From NCBI RefSeq assembly GCF_010671925.1, contig NZ_JAAHIH010000006.1:124001-188000 (forward strand): a DNA stretch of 64,000 nt, read 5' to 3'. Position 1 is the stretch's first letter; the number at the start of each line of letters is the position of its first letter. The translations under genes and the position numbers were made by a program. The notes beneath the pieces are model-generated. The model saw only the letters and a list, made by a program, of their open reading frames with translations, did not search any database and was not told where the DNA came from. This DNA is from Moorena sp. SIOASIH. Its GTDB lineage: Bacteria; Cyanobacteriota; Cyanobacteriia; Cyanobacteriales; Coleofasciculaceae. Shown here in pieces: positions 42,917-50,701 of this stretch.

Positions 42917-43327
42917 TCATTCTGGCTGTTGATATTCTGTAGCATTGGTTACAGAACACTGTTCACATAATCCGAAAAACTCCAAGGTATGGTAAAAAAT
43001 AGTGAATTGATAAGAATCTTGCAACTTCTTCTCTAACTGAGGTACAGGGCATTCCTCAATGGGAATAGACAATCCACAATTGAGGCAAGTGAGGTGGTGT
43101 TGATCCTCTTGTACACCACTGTAGAGGGATTCTCCACTACCAAGAGTCCGGACTTGCACCATTCCTTCTAGTTTCAAAGCATCCAAAGCGCGGTAAACTG
43201 TAGCCAAACCCATAGATTGCTTACGTTTGCGCAGCTCGACATAAAGATCTTGGGCCGACATAGCCCGATTTAAGGTTGTGAGCAGTTTCAGAATTCGCTC
43301 TTGGGAGCGGGTGCGTTGGCCTTTCAT
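42917..43327 (-). CDS. zur: Fur-family regulator, Zur (FurB) type
   Basis: This 136-aa protein is a Fur-family metal-responsive repressor. The winged-helix part reads QRTRSQERILKLLTTLNRAM and MGLATVYRALDALKLEGMV. Structural zinc cysteines are in CLNC (about 98-101) and CEQC near the C-terminus, and DQHHLTC supplies likely regulatory histidines. The sequence is closer to cyanobacterial Zur/FurB, as I recall it, than to FurA or PerR, because it has the SMGLATVYRALDALK helix and both CxxC pairs. It would repress zinc uptake genes when zinc is plentiful. The Zur sub-type is moderately sure; the family is certain. Confidence 0.85.
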   Translation of the reverse strand: MKGQRTRSQERILKLLTTLNRAMSAQDLYVELRKRKQSMGLATVYRALDALKLEGMVQVRTLGSGESLYSGVQEDQHHLTCLNCGLSIPIEECPVPQLEKKLQDSYQFTIFYHTLEFFGLCEQCSVTNATEYQQPE

Positions 43328-43621
43328 TAATCTTTTTTTAATATCCTAGAATTTTTTTGATGTTAATGGTGCTTGTTGGTTCAAACTGTAAAGAAGGATG
43401 AATGATCAACGGATCATCAGCAATAGTTAGCGCGGCTGTGCCCAAATCCCAGGATTAGGCTAGGGCTGGTTACACGCTGTGGCAGCTAAAAAAAATACTA
43501 GCTCAAAAAATACTAGTTGCTGAGTTACCTATAAGTCACCTAATTGATAGACTTTTTTAATCCTTGATCGTTCATCCTTGATATTATATCCATTATCATT
43601 ATATAGTCAAAGGGGAGAGTT

Positions 43622-43903
43622 GTGATTAACAAATATCAGGCTTCTATTTATGTTACACTTAGAAATTCCGTATTGGATCCAGCCGGTGTAGCTGTTGAGT
43701 CAGGACTGAAGCAGCTAGGCTATGAGAGTATAGAAGAGGTGCGTATTGGTAAATATATCGAACTTAGCCTGAGTGCAGCAAATGAAGATATGGCGCGAGA
43801 ACAATTGAATCAGATCTGTGACCAGCTCTTAGCCAACCCAGTTATTGAAAATTATCGCTTTGAATTGGTTGAGATTTCAGCACAACTAGGAGTGGAAGCA
43901 TGA
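43622..43903 (+). CDS. purS: Phosphoribosylformylglycinamidine synthase subunit PurS
   Basis: This 93-aa protein is the small PurS subunit of FGAM synthase, which converts FGAR to FGAM in purine synthesis. It bridges PurL and PurQ. Motifs are ASIYVTLRNSVLDPAGVAVE and GYESIEEVRIGKYIELSLSA. The GTG start follows an AAAGGGGAGAG ribosome-binding site. The stop overlaps the purQ ATG by 4 bases (ATGA), giving coupled translation of two subunits of one complex. PurL is not in the window. Confidence 0.93.
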   Translation: MINKYQASIYVTLRNSVLDPAGVAVESGLKQLGYESIEEVRIGKYIELSLSAANEDMAREQLNQICDQLLANPVIENYRFELVEISAQLGVEA

Positions 43904-44595
43904 AATTTGGGGTGGTGGTCTTTCCTGGGTCAAACTGTGATCGCGATGTGGCCTATGTTACAACTAGCTTACTCCAATGTCCAACCCGGATGGTTTGGCA
44001 TCAAGAAACCGATATTTCTGACTTAGATGTGGTGGTACTCCCTGGGGGCTTTAGCTATGGGGATTACCTGCGCTGTGGCGCAATTGCTCAGTTTTCTCCG
44101 GTGATGCCAATGGTTGTAGACCATGCTAAGCAGGGTAAGTTTGTCCTGGGCATTTGTAATGGCTTCCAGATGCTGACGGAAATGGGGATGTTACCAGGGG
44201 CATTAGTCAGAAATCGGGACTTACATTTTATTTGCGATCGCGTTCCAGTTAAAGTAGAGCGCACTGATTTATATTGGACTACAGCTTATCACCCAGGAGA
44301 AATTATAACTCTACCTATTGCCCATGGTGAAGGTCGCTACTACGCTGATGCTGAGACTCTCAAAGCTCTCGAAGATAATGGTCAGGTCTTGTTTCGTTAC
44401 TCCACTGTTTCAGGAGAGATAGAGACAACAGGTAATCCCAATGGTTCCCTAAATAACATTGCCGGAATTTGTGATCCCACTGGCAAAATTTTGGGTATGA
44501 TGCCCCATCCAGAACGAGCAGCTGATCCGATGTTAGGCAATATCGATGGGATGAGATTGTTTCAGAGTTTGTTAAAGACTTTTGAGGATTGCTAG
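43900..44595 (+). CDS. purQ: Phosphoribosylformylglycinamidine synthase subunit PurQ
   Basis: This 231-aa protein is the glutaminase subunit of FGAM synthase. The class I glutamine amidotransferase triad is visible: the nucleophile Cys in VLGICNGFQML (about residue 87), and the His and Glu in MMPHPERA (about 203-207). The start MKFGVVVFPGSNCDRDVAYV and VVVLPGGFSYGDYLRCGAIA are typical. It supplies ammonia from glutamine to PurL. Its ATG overlaps the purS stop. Confidence 0.96.
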   Translation: MKFGVVVFPGSNCDRDVAYVTTSLLQCPTRMVWHQETDISDLDVVVLPGGFSYGDYLRCGAIAQFSPVMPMVVDHAKQGKFVLGICNGFQMLTEMGMLPGALVRNRDLHFICDRVPVKVERTDLYWTTAYHPGEIITLPIAHGEGRYYADAETLKALEDNGQVLFRYSTVSGEIETTGNPNGSLNNIAGICDPTGKILGMMPHPERAADPMLGNIDGMRLFQSLLKTFEDC

Positions 44596-44900
44596 TTTTT
44601 TGGATACCACCAATTACTGATAACTGCGACCGCTAGATGGGTCGGATCAATATTATGTTTGTGCCACAGATGCCAATAACACCAAACCTGGTTGACTGAT
44701 AAATATTTCCAAAAAATTCAGTTTAGGATGTTTGTAATTGGTTGCTGTAAATGCTGTAAAGGGTATTTAAAAAAAACTAAAAAGAAGCAGAGGTTAGCCC
44801 TTGAATGGACGACGAGGATTTGTTAAAGTTTATCGTTATAATTAGTAAAATAAAGAATTCCAAATCGAAAATATAAAATTCGATAAGATAAGATAAGAAG
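44596..44900. other. 305-bp spacer after purQ
   Basis: AT-rich DNA without a gene. No firm terminator or promoter was found. The A/T-rich end near 44830-44880 probably contains the promoter of the following small gene. Confidence 0.45.
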
Positions 44901-45203
44901 ATGCCTGAAACTAACTTCCAAATTCAATGGCCTGATGGTTCTCAGGAACTTTGCTATTCTCCTTCTCTAGTAGTCAAGAAATATTTGAATTCTGATCAAG
45001 ACTATTCCCTTTCGGAATTTGTGGCACTGTCTCGGACTGCACTTGAGGATGGTAGTAATCGGGTCAAAGCTCAATTTGGTTTCCCTTGTAGCAAAGCACT
45101 AGGACAACTGAAGCAAATAGAAGACACAGCGAAGAAGTATAGTAATCTATCTGAGCCAAAAGTGCGATTACTCAAATTTATCGATGTCCAACCCACAGAA
45201 TAA
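44901..45203 (+). CDS. MSMEG_0570-family nitrogen starvation response protein
   Basis: This 100-aa protein matches the MSMEG_0570 family (TIGR04042): FQIQWPDGSQELCYSPSLVV, DYSLSEFVALSRTALEDGSN and RVKAQFGFPCSKALGQL. Members occur in nitrogen-limitation gene sets in actinobacteria and cyanobacteria; the molecular role is not established. The ATG is preceded by AAGATAAGAAG. The arsR gene starts 14 bases after its stop on the same strand, though a functional link is not apparent. Confidence 0.82.
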   Translation: MPETNFQIQWPDGSQELCYSPSLVVKKYLNSDQDYSLSEFVALSRTALEDGSNRVKAQFGFPCSKALGQLKQIEDTAKKYSNLSEPKVRLLKFIDVQPTE

Positions 45204-45217
45204 TTCAATAAAAATTG

Positions 45218-45544
45218 ATGCAAGCCACTTCTGCTCCAGACTCCACTACTATCCTCGCTGGCTTCCATGCTCTTTCCGATCCCCTGCGCCTGGCAGTGAT
45301 TGAGCTACTGCGATCGCAAGAGTTGTGTGTTTGTGATTTATGTGATCGCTTAAATGTCCAGCAATCAAAACTATCATTTCACCTGAAAACCCTTAAACAA
45401 GCTGGTCTGATTCGCCCCCGCCAACAGGGAAGGTGGATGTACTACAGCCTGAATTTGCCCCAGTTTGTGGTTTTAGAGCAATATTTGGCAGAATTTCGTC
45501 GCACAGGTGTGATGGTACCTGCCCGTAATTGTTGCTCAGACTAG
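45218..45544 (+). CDS. arsR: ArsR-type arsenic-responsive repressor
   Basis: This 108-aa winged-helix repressor has the As(III)-binding motif ELCVCDLC in its third helix, followed by the DNA-reading segment QQSKLSFHLKTLKQAGLI. More cysteines lie at the C-terminus (ARNCCSD). It would repress the arsenic genes that follow until arsenite binds. The frame opens with TTG one codon before the ATG at 45218; the ATG is preferred. Downstream genes are a broken arsI, an aquaporin and arsC. Confidence 0.93.
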   Translation: MQATSAPDSTTILAGFHALSDPLRLAVIELLRSQELCVCDLCDRLNVQQSKLSFHLKTLKQAGLIRPRQQGRWMYYSLNLPQFVVLEQYLAEFRRTGVMVPARNCCSD

Positions 45545-45915
45545 TTTAGAGCCTAGCTTGAATGGCTCTAGGGTTCTGATCATGGTATAGAGCGTCCTAT
45601 AGCAACGACCCTGTCAACTGCTTCTGATCTACCTAAATACCATTAGCCTAATATAGCACTACCTATTAAGGTGTTTGACATTGATACAAGCAGCAAAAGG
45701 TGCGACCCGTGGCGAATTTAATTCTTAATGCGGAAAGCGCACCTAAGCTGTTTTAGTCCACTTTTGCCTGTTGCCTGTTGCCTGTTGCCTCTTGCCTTGC
45801 GCGTAGCGCTATACCATTAGCCAATTCAGCCGATGGCTTAACTATTATTTAAGCAATAAATCAATTTTTTTTGATATATTAGGATTAACTAATTAGTAAA
45901 ACAGGAGGGATATTC
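45545..45915. other. arsR-arsI spacer with dispersed repeats
   Basis: No gene is visible. It holds an inverted copy of a 26-bp dispersed repeat (45652-45677), an AGGTGCG-ended element (45698-45744) and a TTGCCTG heptamer run (about 45763-45797). An arsI promoter probably lies at the right end, before the GGAGG site at 45904. Confidence 0.6.
45698..45744 (+). repeat. AGGTGCG/CGCACCT-ended dispersed element (copy 1)
   Basis: A 47-bp element with ends AGGTGCG and CGCACCT contains ACCCGTGGCGAATTTAATTC. A nearly identical 46-bp copy lies in the opposite orientation at 60421-60466. It is non-coding and palindromic at its ends. Confidence 0.8.
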
Positions 45916-46029
45916 ATGGCTACTCTCAAAACTCATGTCTCCCTGAATGTCACTGACCTTCACAAATCTGTGACATTTTACCACGCCATGTTTGGTGTGT
46001 CTCCAGTTAAATACAAGGCTCTTCGTTAA
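45916..46029 (+). pseudogene. arsI: Truncated arsI (C-As lyase, VOC fold), 5' fragment
   Basis: An AGGAGGG site and ATG open a frame that reads MATLKTHVSLNVTDLHKSVT, FYHAMFGVSPVKYK and then only ALR before a stop. The first 34 codons match the start of ArsI-type glyoxalase-fold dioxygenases that cleave methylarsenite. At 46018 the sequence changes to the omega-RNA of the second iscB. About 90-100 codons of the usual gene are missing. A possible 3' remnant lies right after iscB. The gene cannot make a working enzyme. Confidence 0.82.
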
Positions 46030-46241
46030 AGCCTGGCAATTCCCGGTAAACTCTGGGATTGCCTAGCGAAGATGCAGACTAAGGATTAGTTTCCTACGTT
46101 GGTCTGGTCAGGATACCCGAGGGTGACCTCCAGCTCCCGGCTCTATCGCTAACTATTAAGAAAAGGCAAAATGTGTGGTTAGCATGACAAGCCATTCCAA
46201 CATTGTCGAGGAACACATTACCGAATTGAGTTGCACTAATC
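46018..46241 (+). ncRNA. Omega-RNA (HEARO) of the second IscB
   Basis: Directly before the second iscB, GGCAATTCCC (46034-46043) pairs with GGGATTGCC (46055-46063), and CTTCGTTA (46021-46028) pairs with TAGCGAAG (46064-46071) around it. The conserved core 46071-46149 aligns with that before the first iscB. The RNA begins exactly where arsI breaks off, so the element's left end is well marked. The 3' boundary is approximate. Confidence 0.8.
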
Positions 46242-47498
46242 ATGCAGAATTACGTATTCGTTATTGACACAAACAAGCAACCATTAAACCCTATTCCACC
46301 AAAGAAAGCTCGCCGGTTATTAAACAAAGGTAAGGCTGCCGTTTTTAGGATGTACCCGTTCACAATCATCTTAAAGACTGCGATCAATAATCCAACCATC
46401 TCACCTTGTCAAATAAAGATTGACCCTGGTAGTAAGGTAACTGGATTTGCCCTAGTCCAAAACAACCAAGTTATTTGGGGAATGGAATTAGAGCACAGAG
46501 GAGGATTAATTAAGAAAAAACTAGAGTCTAGAAGCGCTGTAAGGCGTAGGAGACGTAACCGCAACACCCGCTACAGGAAACCCAGATTCCTTAACCGTAA
46601 GCGTCCAGAGGGATGGCTTCCACCTAGTCTAGAACACAGGATTTTGACTATTCAGACTTGGGTAAAACGATTGATTAAATTCTGCCCAGTCAATGAGATT
46701 TGGGTCGAAAGGGTTAAGTTTGACACCCAAAAAATGCAAAATCCTGAAATCAGTGGCATTCAGTACCAGCAAGGAGAGTTAGCCGGATATGAGGTTAGAG
46801 AGTACTTACTTGAAAAATGGGGAAGAGAATGCACTTACTGTGGTAAGCAATCCGTTCCATTGCAAATCGAACACATTCACCCAAGGTCACTTGGTGGAAG
46901 CGATCGCGTAAGTAATCTTTGTTTGGCTTGTAAAAAGTGTAATCAACGCAAAGGTAACAAGCCTATAGAAGACTTCTTAAAAAAGAAGCCAAGTCTACTG
47001 CAAAAAATCAAATCTAAAGCTAAGCAGCCATTAAAAGATGCAACAGCAGTAAATGCAACTCGGAACAAGTTAGTTAAGGTACTTCAATTAATCAAGGTTG
47101 TGGTCACCGGAACGGGAGCGCAAACCAAATACAACCGGACTAGATTAGAACTACCTAAGCAGCACTGGATTGATGCCGCTTGTGTTGGGGATATTGAGAC
47201 CTTAGTGTTGAGAACCTCTCAGCCGCTGTTAGTCACTTGCAAGGGACCCGGAGGGAGACAGAAAGCAGCACTTAACAAATACGGTTACCCCATCAGACAC
47301 AATCCATTAAAACCAATCAAAGGCTGGGTTACTGGGGACATAGCCCAGCATCCTCTACTAGGAATAGGCAAAGTCACCCCTAGAAGCAAAGGAAGCTTTG
47401 GATTTACCCCGTTAGGAACCAAGGGCTACAAAAGTTGCAAACCTCAAGATATATCGGCAATATACCGAAAAGATGGATACACTTATAGCTTTTGCTAG
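46242..47498 (+). CDS. iscB: IscB RNA-guided endonuclease (copy 2)
   Basis: This 418-aa IscB parallels the first copy domain by domain but differs at many positions, so it is a divergent paralogue and not a recent duplicate. Seen are PLNPIPPKKARRLLNKGKAA, RuvC-I (IKIDPGSKVTGFALV), the bridge helix (RRRRRNRNTRYRKPRF), RuvC-II (IWVERVKFDTQK), HNH (CTYCG, QIEHIHPRSLGGSDRVSNL, CKKCNQRKGN) and RuvC-III (QHWIDAACVG). Catalytic residues are intact. It has replaced the centre of arsI within the arsenic locus. No tnpA accompanies it, so movement would need a transposase in trans. Confidence 0.95.
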   Translation: MQNYVFVIDTNKQPLNPIPPKKARRLLNKGKAAVFRMYPFTIILKTAINNPTISPCQIKIDPGSKVTGFALVQNNQVIWGMELEHRGGLIKKKLESRSAVRRRRRNRNTRYRKPRFLNRKRPEGWLPPSLEHRILTIQTWVKRLIKFCPVNEIWVERVKFDTQKMQNPEISGIQYQQGELAGYEVREYLLEKWGRECTYCGKQSVPLQIEHIHPRSLGGSDRVSNLCLACKKCNQRKGNKPIEDFLKKKPSLLQKIKSKAKQPLKDATAVNATRNKLVKVLQLIKVVVTGTGAQTKYNRTRLELPKQHWIDAACVGDIETLVLRTSQPLLVTCKGPGGRQKAALNKYGYPIRHNPLKPIKGWVTGDIAQHPLLGIGKVTPRSKGSFGFTPLGTKGYKSCKPQDISAIYRKDGYTYSFC

Positions 47499-47506
47499 TA
47501 TCTGCC

Positions 47507-47566
47507 GAGATTTACCAGGGAATAGTTGTCCTGGAAGTTCCTGTTAAATCCTCCTGCTGTGGCTAA
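47507..47566 (+). pseudogene. arsI: Possible 3' remnant of arsI
   Basis: Just after the second iscB one frame reads VVLEVPVKSSCCG and stops at 47564-47566. A short tail with paired cysteines at the extreme C-terminus is common in ArsI, and the preceding VVLE fits the last strand. The match is short, so this is an inference supported mainly by position between the arsI start and the aquaporin gene. Confidence 0.4.
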
Positions 47567-47583
47567 ATTTAGATCACCATTAA

Positions 47584-48300
47584 ATGAGAATCCGCAAACT
47601 GATACCCAAACAAACTCTCTGGTCCTTAATATCCCATTGCTGGCGAGAGGCAGTAACTGAGGGCATGGCTACATTTATCTTAGTTTTTGTTGGCACTGGT
47701 GCTGTCATGGTTAATCACATCACTGGTGGAGCCTTAACTCATCTGGGCGTCAGTTTTGTGTTTGGAGCAGTGGTCGCTGCTTTAATCTATGCCACAGGAC
47801 ATATTAGCGATGCCCATATTAACCCAGCTGTGACTCTTGCTTTCTGGGCTAGTGGCTTTTTTCCTGCTCGCAAAGTGTTACCTTATATCCTGGCTCAATG
47901 CATTGGTGCGATCGCTGCTTCAACATTACTGTTGTTGACACTGGGGTATGTTGCTGATCTTGGCGCAACTCTGCCTCTACAAGGGAACTGGTTTCAATCC
48001 TTAGTGCTGGAAGTAGTACTCACCTTTATCTTAATGTTTGTGATCTTAGGCTCTGGTCTCGACCGCCGTGCTCCCATTGGCTTTGCTGGTTTGGCTATTG
48101 GCTTAACCGTAGCATTAGAAGCAGCTTGCTTCGGACCAATTACCGGTGCCAGCATGAATCCAGCCCGTTCATTGGGGCCAGCCCTAGTAGCTGGGATTTG
48201 GCAACATCAATGGATTTATTGGGTTGCCCCAATTGTAGGAGCGCAATTAGCCGTGATTGCCTATCGGCAACTTTCCCATGGATTTCGGGATATTCAATAA
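47584..48300 (+). CDS. Aquaporin / MIP channel of the arsenic locus
   Basis: This 238-aa membrane channel has six hydrophobic helices and both NPA boxes: DAHINPAVTLAFW and GASMNPARSLGPALV. In arsenic operons such channels (AqpS-like) let arsenite leave the cell after arsenate reduction, taking the place of an ArsB pump. Its place between arsI and arsC supports that role. An AqpZ-type water channel is the alternative. The ATG at 47584 lies 17 bases after the presumed arsI stop. Confidence 0.9.
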   Translation: MRIRKLIPKQTLWSLISHCWREAVTEGMATFILVFVGTGAVMVNHITGGALTHLGVSFVFGAVVAALIYATGHISDAHINPAVTLAFWASGFFPARKVLPYILAQCIGAIAASTLLLLTLGYVADLGATLPLQGNWFQSLVLEVVLTFILMFVILGSGLDRRAPIGFAGLAIGLTVALEAACFGPITGASMNPARSLGPALVAGIWQHQWIYWVAPIVGAQLAVIAYRQLSHGFRDIQ

Positions 48301-48342
48301 AAGCATAGCTAAGCTAAAACGCATTTAAAATGGGTTTTAGCA

Positions 48343-48403
48343 AGGCAATAGGCAATAGGCAATAGGCAATAGGCAATAGGCAATAGGCAATAGGCAATAG
48401 GCA
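48343..48403. repeat. (AGGCAAT)n heptamer array
   Basis: Almost nine copies of AGGCAAT lie between the aquaporin gene and arsC. The unit is the reverse complement of the TTGCCTA unit in the array near 5126. Confidence 0.95.
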
Positions 48404-48511
48404 AAAGAGGAGTGGATTCTATTTTTTTTAGTTAATTTCAATAATATACAGTTTAAATGTATAAAATTTAAGCTAAAAACTAACAAATAACAACTAACAA
48501 AAAAAATAACT

Positions 48512-48907
48512 ATGAAACAAATCATGTTTGTTTGTAAAAGAAATTCCTGCCGCTCTCAAATGGCAGAGGGTTTTGCTAGAACCTTAGGAGAAGGGAAGAT
48601 TTCTGTTACTAGTTCTGGACTAGAAGCAAGCCGAGTTCATCCTACGGCAATTCAAGTCATGGATGAAATTAACATAGATATTACTGACCAGACGTCTAAT
48701 CCTTTAGACGATTTCAAGGCTGAAGACTATGATGCTGTCATTTCCTTGTGCGGCTGTGGTGTTAATTTACCAGAAGCCTGGGTATTACGAGATGTGTTTG
48801 AAGATTGGCAGCTCGATGATCCTGATGGGCAACCACTAGAGACGTTTCGCCGTGTCCGAGATGAAATTAAAGAACGAGTAGCTAAGTTAGTGGAAACCTT
48901 GAGCTAA
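48512..48907 (+). CDS. arsC: Arsenate reductase, LMW phosphatase-fold, Synechocystis type
   Basis: This 131-aa protein closely follows the Synechocystis arsenate reductase, as I recall its sequence. The phosphate-binding loop with the nucleophilic cysteine is VCKRNSCRSQMAEGFA (Cys near residue 8 and 13), and the resolving cysteine pair is in ISLCGCGVNLPEAW (about 80-82). It reduces arsenate to arsenite using glutathione/glutaredoxin. With ArsR and the aquaporin it makes a minimal resistance pathway. It lies 211 bases from the aquaporin gene, separated by a heptamer array. Confidence 0.94.
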   Translation: MKQIMFVCKRNSCRSQMAEGFARTLGEGKISVTSSGLEASRVHPTAIQVMDEINIDITDQTSNPLDDFKAEDYDAVISLCGCGVNLPEAWVLRDVFEDWQLDDPDGQPLETFRRVRDEIKERVAKLVETLS

Positions 48908-48951
48908 TTAGTTGGTTTACGGTTAATTTCAAGGACTTATCAACAGCCTAT

Positions 48952-50196
48952 TTATCTAGTAATTATTTGATACTTTACATTACTATTACCTTCCGGAGGA
49001 TTTTGGATAAAATCAAATAAATGGTGAGCTAACTCTAATTTAGTGCAGCGATTAATCTGTTGATGCCGTCCTCTGTTATCAATCAAAATGGCTTGGTTGG
49101 TATCACTGCCAAAACCAGCATTTGGTTTGTCAACTGGGTTAGCTACAATGGCATCCAATCGCTTCTTGTTTAATTTTTGTAACGCAGGCTTGATAATATC
49201 TCCAGTCTGTGCTGCAAATCCGACTAAGTACTGATGGGGGTGTTTCAGTCGTCCCAATTCAGCTAGGATATCTGGCACCGGTTTTAAAGGTAGAGCAGCA
49301 GGAAGTCCATGCTTCGGTATCTTCATCTCCTGGTAGATTCCAGGGGTTACATCGGCTACCGCTGCTGCCATCACAATCAAATCAGCATTGGGAAAATTGG
49401 CTAGCATCGCCCGATGCATCTCAGTAGCACTCACTACTGGAATTGTCCGGATACCCATCGGTACTTCCCAAGTAGCTGGTCCATGAACTAGGGTGACAAC
49501 TGCTCCCCGATTTCTGGCAGCTTGGGCTAGGGCTAGTCCCATCTTGCCTGTGGAGGGATTCCCGATAAAGCGTACTGGATCTATATATTCCCGAGTGCCA
49601 CCAGTACTGATTAAGACTTGTTTACCGGCTAAGTCTCTTTTGCCACCAGTGTAGAGCAGGGATTGGATAGAAGCGATTATCTCCTCTGGTTCTGCCATCC
49701 GTCCTGCACCAATGCGATCGCATGCTAACCGTCCTGCTGTTGGACCAACACTATGATACCTGGGGTCACTTAACAGCTGTTGCCAATTTCGTTGCACTGA
49801 CTGCTGCTTCCACATATCTGTATTCATAGCTGGTGCCAACAAAATCGGGCAACTAGACGCTAGAACCGTATTAGTTAGTAAGTTATCTGCTAAGCCATAA
49901 GCCAACTTACCTAGGGTATTAGCCGTCAGAGGAGCAATCACCAATACTTCTGCCCATTCCCCTAATTCAATATGCACCGGACGTTCATGCTTTGCTTGCC
50001 AGAATACGTTGTCTGTATAAGCTGGATGGCGAGAGAGGGTACTTAGAGTCAAAGGAGTGATAAATTTTTCAGCTCCCTGGGTTAGAATTACCCTTACTTC
50101 AGCAACCGCCTTAAATAGGGTAGAAACAACCTCACAAACTTTATAGGCAGCGATGCCCCCACATACACCCATTAAAACTTTTCTACCCTTATTCAC
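48952..50196 (-). CDS. coaBC: Phosphopantothenoylcysteine decarboxylase/synthetase CoaBC
   Basis: This bifunctional enzyme makes 4'-phosphopantetheine for coenzyme A. The N-terminal flavoprotein half has KVLMGVCGGIAAYKVCEVVS, a histidine in NVFWQAKHERPVHIELGEWA and LLAPAMNTDMW. The C-terminal synthetase half has VLISTGGTREYIDPVRFIGN, FAAQTGDI and the KKRLDAIVANPV motif. The GTG at 50196 is chosen because it overlaps the TGA of the upstream gene (GTGA) and begins VNKGRKVLMGVCGG; the open frame runs 30 codons further up but only through the other gene. The length, 414 aa, is then normal. Confidence 0.93.
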   Translation of the reverse strand: MNKGRKVLMGVCGGIAAYKVCEVVSTLFKAVAEVRVILTQGAEKFITPLTLSTLSRHPAYTDNVFWQAKHERPVHIELGEWAEVLVIAPLTANTLGKLAYGLADNLLTNTVLASSCPILLAPAMNTDMWKQQSVQRNWQQLLSDPRYHSVGPTAGRLACDRIGAGRMAEPEEIIASIQSLLYTGGKRDLAGKQVLISTGGTREYIDPVRFIGNPSTGKMGLALAQAARNRGAVVTLVHGPATWEVPMGIRTIPVVSATEMHRAMLANFPNADLIVMAAAVADVTPGIYQEMKIPKHGLPAALPLKPVPDILAELGRLKHPHQYLVGFAAQTGDIIKPALQKLNKKRLDAIVANPVDKPNAGFGSDTNQAILIDNRGRHQQINRCTKLELAHHLFDFIQNPPEGNSNVKYQIITR

Positions 50197-50405
50197 GCCT
50201 CGTCGTAAGCTTCTATGTCCAGTAAGTAGATATAGGGTTCTGCTAACTCTGGACGCTGAAAGGCCAGTGCCCGCAGCAGATGCCAATCTTTGAGTCCTTC
50301 AAATGCGCTAGAGTAATCATCCAGCTCTAGACGTGCAGCCAACTTGGCAACGTCCTCTGCACTGAGAGCGGAAAGGTCACGTTGGGAAATGGTCGTAGTT
50401 GCCAT
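50193..50405 (-). CDS. DUF2555 family cyanobacterial protein
   Basis: This 70-aa acidic protein matches DUF2555, a family restricted to cyanobacteria: LSAEDVAKLAARLELDDYSS, then FEGLKDWHLLRALAFQRPEL. The function is unknown. Its stop overlaps the coaBC start by 4 bases, so the two are translated together. This arrangement is common in cyanobacteria, which supports it being a real gene. Confidence 0.85.
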   Translation of the reverse strand: MATTTISQRDLSALSAEDVAKLAARLELDDYSSAFEGLKDWHLLRALAFQRPELAEPYIYLLDIEAYDEA

Positions 50406-50701
50406 TGCTCACGCCTCTCTTGCTTAGCTTTTTTGTTAACAGTTGTACGTCTTCGACAACTTTACTTCTATTATCCCTATTTAGTGACGCAACTGAGTAT
50501 AGATCATACCAGCTTTAGCGTGAAGTATTCGTAAATTTTTGGTCAGTTTTTAGGGGTCATTTGTATGGAGGCTTACCATAGACACACAAATTATCCACAA
50601 ACCGGCTGTAATTAGTTATTTATTATTAGTCATTTTTAAAGCCCCTTTCCCAATCAGAAATTGTCACAATAAAAGTAGAGTAACACCTTCCCGACACCAA
50701 G
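50406..50701. other. Spacer between DUF2555-coaBC and tnpB 3' end
   Basis: AT-rich, 296 bases without a gene. The right part (about 50640-50701) should contain the 3' end of the tnpB element and its guide-RNA tail. CACCA and TGGTG arms near 50680-50705 on the minus strand could form a terminal hairpin. Confidence 0.45.

Noticed and set aside
39675..47498. The two HNH/RuvC proteins as Cas9 or as group I intron endonucleases
   Set aside because: Their size (about 420 aa), the PLMP-like N-terminus and the upstream omega-RNA fit IscB; no repeat arrays or cas genes are present.
48343..48403. An open frame across the AGGCAAT array (minus strand near 48337-48525)
   Set aside because: Its protein is an artefact of the heptamer repeat (LPIAYCL units).
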